Positions 16,740 through 26,463 of a stretch of 64,000 nucleotides of DNA are shown one piece after another; the stretch's first letter is position 1, and every line of letters starts with the position of its first letter. The DNA comes from Alphaproteobacteria bacterium (GTDB lineage Bacteria; Pseudomonadota; Alphaproteobacteria; RF32; CAG-239), in assembly GCA_015062585.1 (NCBI GenBank), contig SUUJ01000005.1, positions 1 to 64,000 of the forward strand. Reading direction: 5' to 3'. Both the position numbers and the translations under genes were made by a program. The notes under the pieces are model-generated. The model was not told the DNA's origin. It made no database searches and was given only the letters and a program-made list of their open reading frames with translations.

Positions 16740-17426
16740 ATGATTGCTGAAGAAATAGTTCATGTAAACGGAGTACCAAAAAAATTGGTAGTGCTATTGC
16801 ACGGCTATCAAGATACAGCTGAGTATATTGATAGAAAAACAGCGCAGCTGCAAGAAATTGAAAATATTGCCATACATATTCCTCAGTCACCATTCGTAAA
16901 TGAGATAGATAATACTCAACGCCAGTGGTTTTCTATACATCAGTTTGATCCTGAAGATAAGCGCAGAACGACAACTTCATGGGAAGAGGTCGTTGAGTTG
17001 TATAACCGAATGACCGTAGGCTTGGTTGAGGCAAATCATTATATTTTGCAATATGTTGACGGCTTGTTGAGTGAGTATGGCTTGGGGTACAATGATTTAT
17101 TTTTATGCGGATTTTCTCAAGGCGCTATGTGTGCTTTGTATAGCGGTCTGATGTGTCCGCACAAGATTGCCGGTATAGTCAGCTTTAGCGGAATTTTGGC
17201 GGCTAAAGGATATCTTGAAAAGCATGGCAGAAGTAAACCGGACTGTTTGATTACACATGGCAAAACTGATGATAAAATAAAATTTGAAGCCTTAAATTTT
17301 ACCAAAAAAAATTTGCTTGATTTAGGATGTAAGGTCAGCGTGTTCGAGATTGAGGATGCCGGGCATTATATCAGTACACGAGCCGTAAAAGAAGCGTATA
17401 ATTTTATCAAAAGAAAAATTAAATAA
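16740..17426 (+). CDS. Alpha/beta-hydrolase, phospholipase/carboxylesterase family (YpfH-like)
   Basis: A 228-residue cytoplasmic serine esterase. LLHGYQD carries the oxyanion-hole region, GFSQGA holds the nucleophile serine, HGKTDDKI supplies the acid and DAGHYIS the histidine. Members hydrolyse short carboxylesters or lysophospholipids. The ATG at 16740 is preferred over an in-frame TTG 15 bases earlier because AAAGG sits 7 bases before it. Its 3' end overlaps the convergent gene by 8 bases. Confidence 0.85.
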   Translation: MIAEEIVHVNGVPKKLVVLLHGYQDTAEYIDRKTAQLQEIENIAIHIPQSPFVNEIDNTQRQWFSIHQFDPEDKRRTTTSWEEVVELYNRMTVGLVEANHYILQYVDGLLSEYGLGYNDLFLCGFSQGAMCALYSGLMCPHKIAGIVSFSGILAAKGYLEKHGRSKPDCLITHGKTDDKIKFEALNFTKKNLLDLGCKVSVFEIEDAGHYISTRAVKEAYNFIKRKIK

Positions 17427-18444
17427 ACGGTTGAACTACTAACAGCCCGCCGTTTTCGATCAGTTCGTTTTGCGGGTTATCTATTTCCAGTTTTGAACTT
17501 TTGCCTATATTGCGGTCCATTACCTGCATGTAGTTGCCCGATGTGTTAATATAATCTTTGACCCATTCAGGAAGTAAACCCATTGACATCCATGATTTTG
17601 GGTTAATTCCGAGCAGGTTTTGAATAGAAGAGCTTCTGCTGGATGTAAAAGTTTCGATGGTTTGTGCTGTTATACCGTTTGAATAGGCCAGTTTAAGCGC
17701 ATTTATTATCCAACGAAATGCCGTGTTTAACTGTGTTGAATTGCCGGCTGTATATGCTTTTATGGGAATGTAAGTAATTGTTTCAGGTAATATTTGTGTC
17801 GGATTATCGGTTTTGATATTTCTGACAAAATCGTTGATAAATATTTCGCTATCGGATGCCAATTCGCAACGATTGGTGTAAAAAGCTTCTTTGAGAGCTG
17901 CCAAGTCCGGAAATTCAATAATGTTAAATCCGAGAGCATGTTTATTGTTATATTCTTTGGCAAAAATTGCAGCATTGGAATTTTTTAGAACGCATACTTT
18001 GTTTTTGGCAAATTCGTTCATGGAAGTTGCTTTAGTTTGGATACGGGAAACAAAAACTTGCTTATCATAGTATAATGTATCTACCGGAAGTACATTTTGA
18101 GATACCTCCTCGTTTGAAGATAACGAGGTGTGTCCTAACATAATGTCTATTTTGCCTGAATTTAGGGCTTTGCCTATATTTTTTCTTTTGATGTATACAA
18201 GTTTAAAATTTTCGGAATTACCAAAAATGGCTGTGGCAAAAGCTCGGCATATATCAGCATCAAATCCTTCTAATCTGTCATTTTTTTTATAGGCCAGCGA
18301 TCTGTAATCAGAGCTTGTTCCGCAAACAACTATTTGACGAGATTTTATGTCATTAACGGTTAAGTCGCCGGCATATGACTTATTGGTAAAAATTAGCAAG
18401 GAAAGAATCAAAAATAAAAATTTTAGTTTCATTTTTTTAACCAT
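17419..18444 (-). CDS. Amino-acid ABC transporter solute-binding protein (family 3, AapJ-like)
   Basis: A 341-residue periplasmic binding protein with a signal peptide ending KSYAGD. The SBP_bac_3 fold is evident: VVCGTSSDYRSLAY, LEGFDADICRAFATAIFG and a later NSGKIDIMLGHTS. The arrangement and length match the AapJ/BztA group of general L-amino-acid binders. No permease or ATPase is adjacent, so the transporter partner is elsewhere or the protein is a stand-alone binder. Several canonical ligand residues are changed, so the substrate is uncertain. Confidence 0.8.
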   Translation of the reverse strand: MVKKMKLKFLFLILSLLIFTNKSYAGDLTVNDIKSRQIVVCGTSSDYRSLAYKKNDRLEGFDADICRAFATAIFGNSENFKLVYIKRKNIGKALNSGKIDIMLGHTSLSSNEEVSQNVLPVDTLYYDKQVFVSRIQTKATSMNEFAKNKVCVLKNSNAAIFAKEYNNKHALGFNIIEFPDLAALKEAFYTNRCELASDSEIFINDFVRNIKTDNPTQILPETITYIPIKAYTAGNSTQLNTAFRWIINALKLAYSNGITAQTIETFTSSRSSSIQNLLGINPKSWMSMGLLPEWVKDYINTSGNYMQVMDRNIGKSSKLEIDNPQNELIENGGLLVVQPFI

Positions 18445-18493
18445 TTGTAGTTATAATGCAATATATGTCGAAGAACATTATAAAGGTTATTTT

Positions 18494-19141
18494 ATGAAAA
18501 GTAATATCTTTTTGCATTTTATCACAGGTTGCTTTATGTTTTTAGCAACATTTAATGTTTATGCCGCTCCGGTTAATGAGGCTGAAGCAGTAGATTTTGC
18601 AAATACCAAAGGAAAAGAGCTGATAGACATATTTCAGGAAAAAGATTTGAAGAAAAGATACTCGGTTTTGGATGAACTGATAATAAAGCATATTGATATT
18701 GATTATATCAGCAAATTTGTTATCGGTAAATATTGGCGAGTTATGACACCGGAGCAAAAAAAGACATATAAAGATATTTTTGTAAGATACGGTCTGGCAG
18801 CATATAAAAATTTGCCTTTGGAGTATGCAAAAGATATTGTTTATAAAATTATGTCAGCAAAAATAGAAGGGCAATATACCAATGTGTTGGCAAATATAAA
18901 AGTTCCTTTGGCAAATGAACAGCAAGAAATTACGGTAACATTCAGAATGCACAAGACAGATGGTGTTATAAAATTGGTTGATGTTAAAGTAGCCGAAAGC
19001 AGTTTATTGTTGTCATATCGTGGAAAATTTTATGAAATGATTGCACAAAGTGATGATGAAATTGATTGGTTTTTAGAGGATTTGTCCGATATGGCCTCAT
19101 CTATGGAATATAATTTAAGGCAAAAAATGATAGCTAATTAA
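18494..19141 (+). CDS. MlaC-like phospholipid-transport periplasmic protein
   Basis: A 215-residue protein with a signal peptide (cleavage after VYA) and the MlaC/Ttg2D pattern: a helical N-terminal half with HIDIDYISKFVIGKYWRVMTPEQKKTYKDIF and a beta-sheet half with VTFRMHKTDGVIKLVDVKVAESSL. MlaC ferries phospholipids between the outer-membrane and inner-membrane Mla complexes. The start at 18494 fits an AAAGG site and the signal peptide; upstream in-frame sequence belongs to the divergent gene's 5' end. No other mla gene is adjacent. Confidence 0.82.
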   Translation: MKSNIFLHFITGCFMFLATFNVYAAPVNEAEAVDFANTKGKELIDIFQEKDLKKRYSVLDELIIKHIDIDYISKFVIGKYWRVMTPEQKKTYKDIFVRYGLAAYKNLPLEYAKDIVYKIMSAKIEGQYTNVLANIKVPLANEQQEITVTFRMHKTDGVIKLVDVKVAESSLLLSYRGKFYEMIAQSDDEIDWFLEDLSDMASSMEYNLRQKMIAN

Positions 19142-19215
19142 AAATTTCTTGAAATCAATAATAAAAAGAAGTAGTCTTAGCAAAGTTTTTTTAATAATAT
19201 AGGGTTTTATGATTT

Positions 19216-20538
19216 ATGACTAATGTAAAGGTTAGATTTGCCCCGTCTCCGACGGGTTGGATGCATATCGGAAATACGCGTACTGCCGTTTTTAACTGGT
19301 TGTTGGCTAAAAAACTCGGTGGCGAGTTTATGTTGAGAATCGATGATACCGATGTCGCTCGTTCAAAACAAGAATATGAGGATGCTATTCGTGATATTTT
19401 GACATGGTTGGGTTTGACTTGGAGTGAAGAAGCCAGACAATCGGCCAGAATTAAAAGATATGATGAGGTTGTTGCTAAATTAAAACAAGAAGGCAGAATT
19501 TATGCTTGTTACGAAACGGCTGAAGAATTGGAAGTTATGCGTAAAAAACTTATGGCACAAGGAAGACCTCCTATATATGACAGAGGTGCATTGAAGCTTA
19601 GCCAAGAAGATATTGCTCGCTACGAAGCAGAAGGTCGTAAACCTCACTATCGTTTTAAATTAGTTGAAGGAACTATTGAGTGGAACGACTTAATCAGGGG
19701 CAAAATTTCGTATGATGCTTCTAATTTGGCAGACCCCGTTATCATTAGAGAAGACGGAAGCTATTTATATCATCTGCCTTCGGTTATTGATGATTTTGAT
19801 TTTGGAATTACTCATATTGTTCGTGGTGAGGATCATGTTACTAATACAGCATCTCAAATTCAAATGTTTGAGGCTTTGGGAGGAAAAGTTCCGGAATTTG
19901 CACATTTGCCGTTGTTGACCGGTAAGGAAGGAAAACTTTCAAAACGCTTGGGTTCGCTTGGTGTTAGAGAATTGCGTGCCGATGGTGTTGAAAATATGGC
20001 AATTTGCTCATTTTTGGCAAAGCTCGGTACATCGGAAGCTATTGAACCTTATTTTGATTTGCAAACTTTGGCTAATTCGTTAGATTTTAATAAAATCGGT
20101 CGTTCGCAACCCAAATTTGATGAAGAAGAGTTGAAGATATTTAACCATAAATTTGTTCGTCAATTGCCTTTTGAAAAAGTGGCGGACAGGGTTAATGTTG
20201 CAAAAGATTTTTGGGAAGCGGTTAAAGGCAATTTGAATACTGTTGCCGAAGCTGAAAAATGGCACAAAGTTTGTTGTGAGGAAATAGTTCCGGAAACGGA
20301 AGATTTGGAATTGACTTCGATGGCGGCTGATTTATTGCCAAATGAACCTTGGGACAATAATACTTATCAAACTTGGATGAATGCGGTTAAGGAAAATACA
20401 TCCAAAAAAGGTAAAGAGTTATTTCACCCGATAAGAAAGGCATTGACGGCTCAAGAAAACGGTCCGGAGTTGAAAGTGTTGTTACCGTTTATCGGTCGTA
20501 GCAGAGCCGTTAACAGACTCAAAGGAAATAAGGCTTAA
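19216..20538 (+). CDS. gltX: Glutamyl-tRNA synthetase
   Basis: The 440-residue class Ib synthetase charges tRNA with glutamate. The HIGH-type motif is HIGN at residues 17-20 after FAPSPTGWM, and the KMSKS-type motif is KLSKRLGS near residue 240. The RLGS variant and the short C-terminal anticodon domain resemble the GltX2-type enzyme of alphaproteobacteria with two gltX genes, so a second copy or tRNA-Gln mischarging is possible. cysS follows 27 bases later on the same strand. Confidence 0.93.
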   Translation: MTNVKVRFAPSPTGWMHIGNTRTAVFNWLLAKKLGGEFMLRIDDTDVARSKQEYEDAIRDILTWLGLTWSEEARQSARIKRYDEVVAKLKQEGRIYACYETAEELEVMRKKLMAQGRPPIYDRGALKLSQEDIARYEAEGRKPHYRFKLVEGTIEWNDLIRGKISYDASNLADPVIIREDGSYLYHLPSVIDDFDFGITHIVRGEDHVTNTASQIQMFEALGGKVPEFAHLPLLTGKEGKLSKRLGSLGVRELRADGVENMAICSFLAKLGTSEAIEPYFDLQTLANSLDFNKIGRSQPKFDEEELKIFNHKFVRQLPFEKVADRVNVAKDFWEAVKGNLNTVAEAEKWHKVCCEEIVPETEDLELTSMAADLLPNEPWDNNTYQTWMNAVKENTSKKGKELFHPIRKALTAQENGPELKVLLPFIGRSRAVNRLKGNKA

Positions 20539-20565
20539 TTTTTTATTTTAACAGGATAGAGAAAA

Positions 20566-21936
20566 ATGTTTTTGTTTAATACCTTAAGGCGTCGTAAAGA
20601 AGAATTTGTACCAATAGATGCAAACAATGTTCGTTTATATGTCTGTGGTCCGACAGTTTATGATAGGGCGCATTTAGGTAATGCAAAAACTTCGGTAGTT
20701 TTTGATGTTTTTTATCGAGTTTTGATGAATAAATACGGTAAAGATAAAGTTACATATGTTTCAAATATTACTGATGTTGATGACAAGATATTGAACAAAC
20801 ACAAAGAAACCGGAAAGTCTATTCGTGAAATTACCGAACAAACATATCAGTGGTATATTGATGATATGGCAAAGCTTAATGTTTTGTCGCCGAATCACAG
20901 GCCGAGAGCAACCGAATATATCAATGAAATGATTGAAATTGTTAAGTTGCTGCTTCAAAACGGTCATGCTTATGAAGCACAAGGTCATGTGTTGTTTGAT
21001 GTTGATTCAATGAAAAATTATGGTTTTCTATCCGGTCGTTCAATGAAAGAGATGTTGGCAGGTGCCAGAATCGAAGTTGCTGATTATAAAAAGAATCCGG
21101 CCGATTTTATTTTATGGAAGCCGTCTGATGCCGATCAACCCGGTTGGGATAGTCCTTGGGGATATGGCAGACCGGGTTGGCATTTGGAATGTTCGGCTAT
21201 GAGCTCTAAGTTATTGGGTAACTCGTTTGATATTCATGGCGGTGGTTCGGATTTAATATTCCCTCATCACGAAAATGAATGTGCTCAATCTTTATGCGCT
21301 TTTCCGAACGACAGTTTTGCAAAATATTGGATGCATGGCGGTATGCTTATGGTAGACGGTGTAAAAATGTCTAAATCTTTGGGTAATTTTTATACTGTTG
21401 ATCAAATTTTGGAAAAGCATCCGGCGGAAGCTCTTCGTTTGTTGTTTTTGACTACTCACTATCATCAACCGTTTAATTTTACTTTTGACGGACTTGATTT
21501 AGCAAAACAAAATTTGGATAAATTTTATAATGCTTTGTTACAAGTAAAAGATGTTGCTTTAGATGAAAATGTTAAAGCAGATAGCAGAATTGTTGAAGCT
21601 TTGGAAGATGATTTGAACACTCCTTTGGCATTAAGCTATATTCATGATTTGGTAAATCAATTAAACAAAGCCGAAACTTTGGAAGAGAAATCAAAATATA
21701 AGACATTGTTGTTGAAATCGGCTGATTTGTTGGGAATTTTATGGCTAGACCCGGAAGTTTGGTTTAAGGGTGAGGCGTCTGGCGAGGCTCAAGAAATAGA
21801 AGCTCTTATAGAACAGCGCGCAACAGCAAAGAAAAATAAAGATTATGCCCTAGCCGATAAAATCCGCAACGATTTGAAAGAAAGAGGAATAGTCTTAGAA
21901 GACGGTGTTAACGGAACTACATGGAAAAAAATATAG
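20566..21936 (+). CDS. cysS: Cysteinyl-tRNA synthetase
   Basis: The 456-residue class Ia enzyme charges tRNA-Cys. The zinc ligand Cys27 (YVCGPTVYD) precedes the HLGN motif at residues 36-39; further zinc-site residues are in WHLECSAMS and FPHHENECAQS, and the KMSKSLGNF loop is intact. It is probably co-transcribed with gltX. Confidence 0.96.
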   Translation: MFLFNTLRRRKEEFVPIDANNVRLYVCGPTVYDRAHLGNAKTSVVFDVFYRVLMNKYGKDKVTYVSNITDVDDKILNKHKETGKSIREITEQTYQWYIDDMAKLNVLSPNHRPRATEYINEMIEIVKLLLQNGHAYEAQGHVLFDVDSMKNYGFLSGRSMKEMLAGARIEVADYKKNPADFILWKPSDADQPGWDSPWGYGRPGWHLECSAMSSKLLGNSFDIHGGGSDLIFPHHENECAQSLCAFPNDSFAKYWMHGGMLMVDGVKMSKSLGNFYTVDQILEKHPAEALRLLFLTTHYHQPFNFTFDGLDLAKQNLDKFYNALLQVKDVALDENVKADSRIVEALEDDLNTPLALSYIHDLVNQLNKAETLEEKSKYKTLLLKSADLLGILWLDPEVWFKGEASGEAQEIEALIEQRATAKKNKDYALADKIRNDLKERGIVLEDGVNGTTWKKI

Positions 21937-21951
21937 TATCCGTAATCAGAT

Positions 21952-22158
21952 TTAATGTTTTAGGTAGTGTTTTACATCGTGTTTAGTCAGGCTGGTGGCG
22001 AAAGATTTTTTGGCGGCATAGGTCATAAATAATGCTTCTTCCATTTTTAGTGCTCCCAAGGTTTGCTCCAAAGCTTCGAAGCTTTGATATATTTTGCTCA
22101 TTAGGGCGAGGTTATCAGTAACGACATCATATAGAATAGTATCTTTTTGTGTGTTCAT
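21952..22158 (-). CDS. Small hypothetical protein, 68 aa
   Basis: I do not recognise this protein. It is predicted all-helical and soluble, without cysteines or a signal peptide. A very strong Shine-Dalgarno sequence (AAAGGAGG) lies just before the ATG on the minus strand, which argues for a genuinely translated gene. It is convergent with cysS, with 15 bases between their ends. Confidence 0.65.
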   Translation of the reverse strand: MNTQKDTILYDVVTDNLALMSKIYQSFEALEQTLGALKMEEALFMTYAAKKSFATSLTKHDVKHYLKH

Positions 22159-22266
22159 TTTTTCCTCCTTTAATGTTTTTCATAAAATAATCTAAAAGGA
22201 AAAATGCAAGTTTTCAACATAGTAAAATTATGTATCGGTGTAATAAAAATTTGTACATCTTTTGAT

Positions 22267-22833
22267 TTATGAATGACCTAAAGAATCTGAAAAATTTAGG
22301 TTATTGATACCCAAGCTGGATAAGGCTTGTTCCCATTTGATACTGTCTTTATCGCCTAAAACAAGATCTTGGTTGGCGTCGACAACTACCCATTGGTTGT
22401 TTAGGATTTCTTTTTCCAATTGTTCGGGCGCCCAACCGGCATAGCCTAATGCGATAATGCGTTGTTTTGGCCCCTTGCCACAAGCAATATCTTGCAATAC
22501 TTCTAAAGAAGATGATACGGATATTCCGCTACTGATATTTATGCTGTCAGCGATTTGATATTCATCGGAATGCAAAATAAAGCCTTTGGTTTTATCTAAC
22601 GGGCCTCCTTGATATAGGCTTATTGGGAGACTCTTGTCCTTAAAGGGAAAAGGGAGTTCAACAGCCAAATCAGAAAAAGAAAATTCTTTTAATCGGTGAT
22701 TGATGATAAAGCCCATAGCTCCGTCTTTGCCATGGGAACATATATAGATTACGCTTTGGGCAAACTCGCCATCTGAATTTGGTGTCGCTACAAGGCATTT
22801 GCCGGTTAGGTTGTTTATGTCAATTTTATTCAT
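22267..22833 (-). CDS. YqgE/AlgH family protein
   Basis: A 188-residue protein of the AlgH/YqgE family, with the typical opening LTGKCLVATPN...F-QSVIYICSH-KDGAMGFIINH, the middle YQGGPLDKTKGFILHS and the late LGYAGWAPEQLEKEI. The family is widespread in proteobacteria, named from an alginate regulation locus, and its biochemical role is unsettled. It is divergent from dsbD. Confidence 0.9.
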   Translation of the reverse strand: MNKIDINNLTGKCLVATPNSDGEFAQSVIYICSHGKDGAMGFIINHRLKEFSFSDLAVELPFPFKDKSLPISLYQGGPLDKTKGFILHSDEYQIADSINISSGISVSSSLEVLQDIACGKGPKQRIIALGYAGWAPEQLEKEILNNQWVVVDANQDLVLGDKDSIKWEQALSSLGINNLNFSDSLGHS

Positions 22834-22932
22834 AGTATAGTGTTTTGTATTTAAATTTAACTTTATATATACGATATTTATCTTATAATATAGGTAATAT
22901 TTGGTTAAAAATCAATTTTATTGAAAAAGAAA

Positions 22933-25626
22933 ATGGTAAAAAAAGTAGTATTCTTTATTTTATTGGTATTGTTTTTGATAAATCCTTTTGTAACAAAAGC
23001 TCAAACGGGCGGAAATGTATACTTGGATTTGAAAGAAGACGAAGTTTTGGAGCGCGGAACTTTAGACAATGTTCCTTCGTTGATTGAGCTTGGTAAAAGA
23101 TATATTGACGATGTGGTTGAATATGATGACATATTGGAAGGCGACGCGATAAATAAAGATTTTAGCGATGATTTTAAGATAAAGTATAAAAATTATAATA
23201 AGAAAAAAAATGAAGAGTGGGAAAGATATGTAAGAAATGGGGTAAAAACATATCGTTGGTATAAGGATATTAAGAGTAAAGTTATAAATTGGCTGATGGA
23301 AGATGAGACACCACTAATAGTTGATGACAGCCAATATGAAATGGGAGAGCAGGAAGAATATATTCCCAGTGATAAACCGGTTGTAATTAAAGATTTTAAG
23401 AAAGTTGTTGCTTATTCGGGATTGAAAAAAGATGTTGAGGCTGCCGAAGACAAACGAGCCAGAGATGCAAAACAGCCAACTCCGTCAGATGTTTTACGCA
23501 AATATAAAAAAATAATTATGGAGCAGAAGTGGGTAGAATTTCTGAAAGATTCATGGAGTAAAATAAAGAAAGATATTTATAATCTTCCTGATGTGGGGGT
23601 TGACGGAAAAGCAAAAAAAGCCAAATCAATAGTTTTATCAGACAGTAATTTTGCAAATGAAGACGGTAAGATAAGAGGTACCATAGAAATAGAACTATTG
23701 CCTCAAAATATGTTATTGTTTAACAAATACAAAGAATATGACGGAATAAAAATAAACTTTGATAAATCGGAAAATATAAAAAATGTAAAATTTAATTTTA
23801 TGATGCCGCAGAGTTTTGAGTTGGAAAAAATCGGGGTTGTTACGGCGTATGTAAATGATTTTTCGATATATTACGAAGCCGAGGTAACGGATAGATCCAA
23901 GCCGATAATTATTAAACCGACAATAACGGCTAATGTTTGTGATAAGAGTGCGTGCGACAACATAGTTATGGAGCCTTATACAAAATTAGAGCCTGTTGAA
24001 AAGATAAGTAAAACGCTGTATTCATCGCATATTACAATGGTTGCTATGAATGTCGCAAAAGAGACAAATAAAGATAATTATGAAATCGGTGATGTAGTTT
24101 TTGAAAAGAAAAATGACGGATTTTTAGGAAGTGTAAGACTAGATATCGAAACATCAAATTTGCCTAATATTGATGCCTTTATAGTCGGGGATGAAGCGTC
24201 ATATTTCAAAATGCCGCGATATAGTATAGAAAATGATAGGGTAGTTATCAGATTTGATTTGGACGATATGAGCTTTAATCCTTTGGATAAAGAGCTTTCT
24301 TTTTGGTTGTCCGACGGTAATACAAATAATTATATACACAAACAAAAAGTCCGAGAAATGTCTTTGTTTGATATAAGTTCCGGTTTGATGTCTTGGGGAA
24401 TTTTAGGCTTTGCTTTTTTGGGTGGAATATTACTTAATTTGATGCCTTGTGTATTTCCGGTATTGTCATTAAAACTGTTAAATTATTCAAGGTTTGGAAA
24501 ACTGTCTGAAATACAAATCAGGAGAAACTTTATTTTTAACAGTATCGGTATTTTATCGTCTTTCGGTGTTATGGCTTGTATATTGGCCGGATTAAAGATG
24601 TTTGGTTTGGCGATAGGATGGGGAATGCAATTTCAAAGTATCAGCTTTTTGGTTGCTGTTTTATGGGTTGTTATATTCTTTTTGGCCTATGTTATGGGGT
24701 TGATAGATTTTACTTTGCCTGATGTTAATAAAAAATTAGATGACTATTCAAGTAAAAGTAAGATTTTTGAGTTTTTAAGCGGCGTATTTTTAGTGCTTTT
24801 GTCAACACCTTGTATGGCTCCGTATTTGGGAACTGCTTTTGGTGTGGCCTTAGCCGGTGATGTTAAAAGTATTGTGGCAACAGTTATGGTTGTCGGATTA
24901 GGTTTGTCTGCGCCATATATATTGATTGCGGCTTGTCCTAAAATCGCATTGTACATACCCAAACCGGGAAAATGGATGCTTTGGGTTAATTTTGTAATGT
25001 TAGTATTGCTGATAGTAACGGTTGTCTGGTTGCTCAGTATTTTGGCAGTGCAGTCGACAACAGCGCAAATATGGCATTGGATTTTGTATATTGCGGTGAT
25101 GTTGGTCGTTTTATCGTTTTGGAAGGCTGTCAGAAAAGAAATAAACAGACAAAAAGATGAAAATATTAGTTTGAGGTTGCACAAAAAATTTACTTATATT
25201 TTCTCAGTAGTAATATTGCTGATTATATCAATAAGTTTTGTTGATGTGAGAATATCAGCCAATCAAAGAAAAGAATTTATAAATGAAAATCGCACAAAGG
25301 TATTAGATGTTGCTTATATCGGTGGGATGGTAAATAATGGTAACAAAATTTTAGTTAAGGTCGGGGCTGACTGGTGTTTAACTTGCAAATTCAATGATGT
25401 TATGGCTTTTAATATTGAAAATATTAAAGATGATTTTGTGCGAAACAATGTTTTTGTAATAGAGGTTGATTGGACCAAATATCAGCCACAGGTATTAAGA
25501 TTTATGCAAAAATTCGGGCGCTCGGGATTACCGTTTTATGTTTTGTTTTCTCAAAGATATCCGAAAGGGATAGTTTTGCCTGAAATTATTGATGATTATG
25601 ATTTGAAAAGGCTGATAGAAAAATAG
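22933..25626 (+). CDS. dsbD: DsbD-type thiol:disulfide interchange protein
   Basis: A membrane reductase that passes electrons from cytoplasmic thioredoxin to periplasmic thiols. Order: signal peptide; a long periplasmic N-terminal region of about 450 residues with a VCDKSACDN cysteine pair; about eight membrane segments with the redox cysteines in LMPCVFPVLSLK and STPCMAPYLGTAFG; and a C-terminal periplasmic thioredoxin domain with the active site DWCLTCK. At 897 residues it is longer than E. coli DsbD (565), with an enlarged ScsB-like N-terminus. ATG at 22933 is used; a TTG 12 bases earlier is possible. Neither has a strong ribosome site. Confidence 0.87.
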   Translation: MVKKVVFFILLVLFLINPFVTKAQTGGNVYLDLKEDEVLERGTLDNVPSLIELGKRYIDDVVEYDDILEGDAINKDFSDDFKIKYKNYNKKKNEEWERYVRNGVKTYRWYKDIKSKVINWLMEDETPLIVDDSQYEMGEQEEYIPSDKPVVIKDFKKVVAYSGLKKDVEAAEDKRARDAKQPTPSDVLRKYKKIIMEQKWVEFLKDSWSKIKKDIYNLPDVGVDGKAKKAKSIVLSDSNFANEDGKIRGTIEIELLPQNMLLFNKYKEYDGIKINFDKSENIKNVKFNFMMPQSFELEKIGVVTAYVNDFSIYYEAEVTDRSKPIIIKPTITANVCDKSACDNIVMEPYTKLEPVEKISKTLYSSHITMVAMNVAKETNKDNYEIGDVVFEKKNDGFLGSVRLDIETSNLPNIDAFIVGDEASYFKMPRYSIENDRVVIRFDLDDMSFNPLDKELSFWLSDGNTNNYIHKQKVREMSLFDISSGLMSWGILGFAFLGGILLNLMPCVFPVLSLKLLNYSRFGKLSEIQIRRNFIFNSIGILSSFGVMACILAGLKMFGLAIGWGMQFQSISFLVAVLWVVIFFLAYVMGLIDFTLPDVNKKLDDYSSKSKIFEFLSGVFLVLLSTPCMAPYLGTAFGVALAGDVKSIVATVMVVGLGLSAPYILIAACPKIALYIPKPGKWMLWVNFVMLVLLIVTVVWLLSILAVQSTTAQIWHWILYIAVMLVVLSFWKAVRKEINRQKDENISLRLHKKFTYIFSVVILLIISISFVDVRISANQRKEFINENRTKVLDVAYIGGMVNNGNKILVKVGADWCLTCKFNDVMAFNIENIKDDFVRNNVFVIEVDWTKYQPQVLRFMQKFGRSGLPFYVLFSQRYPKGIVLPEIIDDYDLKRLIEK

Positions 25627-25645
25627 AGTTTAATTCAAAAAAATC

Positions 25646-25674
25646 TTGCACTAAAGAAACCATTGTTGTATAAG
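25646..25674 (+). promoter_or_regulatory. Sigma-70-like promoter for yebC
   Basis: TTGCAC (25646-25651) and TATAAG (25669-25674) are separated by exactly 17 bases and lie 40 bases before the yebC start. Confidence 0.6.
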
Positions 25675-25713
25675 TTCTTAAAATTTGAATATTTTTTAAG
25701 GAGTTTTATAAAA

Positions 25714-26463
25714 ATGGCAGGACATTCGCAGTTTAAAAATATTATGTACCGCAAAGGTGCACAAGACGCAAAAAAAGCCAAAATGTTTGCAAAATTGGCC
25801 AGAGATATTACTTTAGCAGCAAAATCAGGTATGCCTGATCCTGATAAAAACCCGAGATTGCGTTTGGCTATTGCAGCAGCTCGAGCTGAAAGTATGCCAA
25901 AAGATAATATTGAAAGAGCAATCGCAAAGGCTAGCCAAACAGCCGGTGGTGATGATTATGTTGCTACACGCTATGAAGGTTTTGGCCCGGGAAAAGTTGC
26001 AGTTATTGTAGAATGTTTGACCGATAACAAAAATCGTACAGCCGGTAATGTCAGAACCATATTCGGTAAACGCGGCGGTGCTATGGGCGAGACAGGTTCT
26101 GTGGCATTTAACTTTGAGCGAATCGGTTATATTCAATATCCTTTGGCCACAGCAGAGGCAGATGCGATGTTTGAGGCTGCTTTGGAAGCCGGTGCTAATG
26201 ATGTGACAAGTGATGATGAACATCACGAAATTGAGACTTTGCCGGATGATTTGAATATGGTAACCGAAGCATTGGAAGCAAAATACGGAACTCCGTCGGC
26301 TTCTCGTTTAGATTGGAAACCTATGGTTAAAACCGATATTACTGATGTTGAAGTTGCGCAAAAATTCCTTGATTTTATTGATGCCTTAGAAGATGACGAC
26401 GACGTCCAAAAGGTGTATCATAATGCGGAAATTTCCGAGGAAATTTTGGAAAAACTCGTATAA
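25714..26463 (+). CDS. YebC/PmpR family DNA-binding/translation-assisting protein
   Basis: A 249-residue YebC-family protein, recognised by its start AGHSQFKNIMYRKGAQDAKKAKMF and by FGPGKVAVIVECLTDNKNRT and GGAMGETGSVAFNFER. YebC homologues were described as transcription regulators and more recently as factors easing ribosome stalling. The ATG at 25714 has an AAGGAG site; upstream in-frame codons are not part of the family. Its last codons (AAA CTC GTA TAA) are the first half of the A-type repeat that is multiplied just downstream. Confidence 0.92.
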   Translation: MAGHSQFKNIMYRKGAQDAKKAKMFAKLARDITLAAKSGMPDPDKNPRLRLAIAAARAESMPKDNIERAIAKASQTAGGDDYVATRYEGFGPGKVAVIVECLTDNKNRTAGNVRTIFGKRGGAMGETGSVAFNFERIGYIQYPLATAEADAMFEAALEAGANDVTSDDEHHEIETLPDDLNMVTEALEAKYGTPSASRLDWKPMVKTDITDVEVAQKFLDFIDALEDDDDVQKVYHNAEISEEILEKLV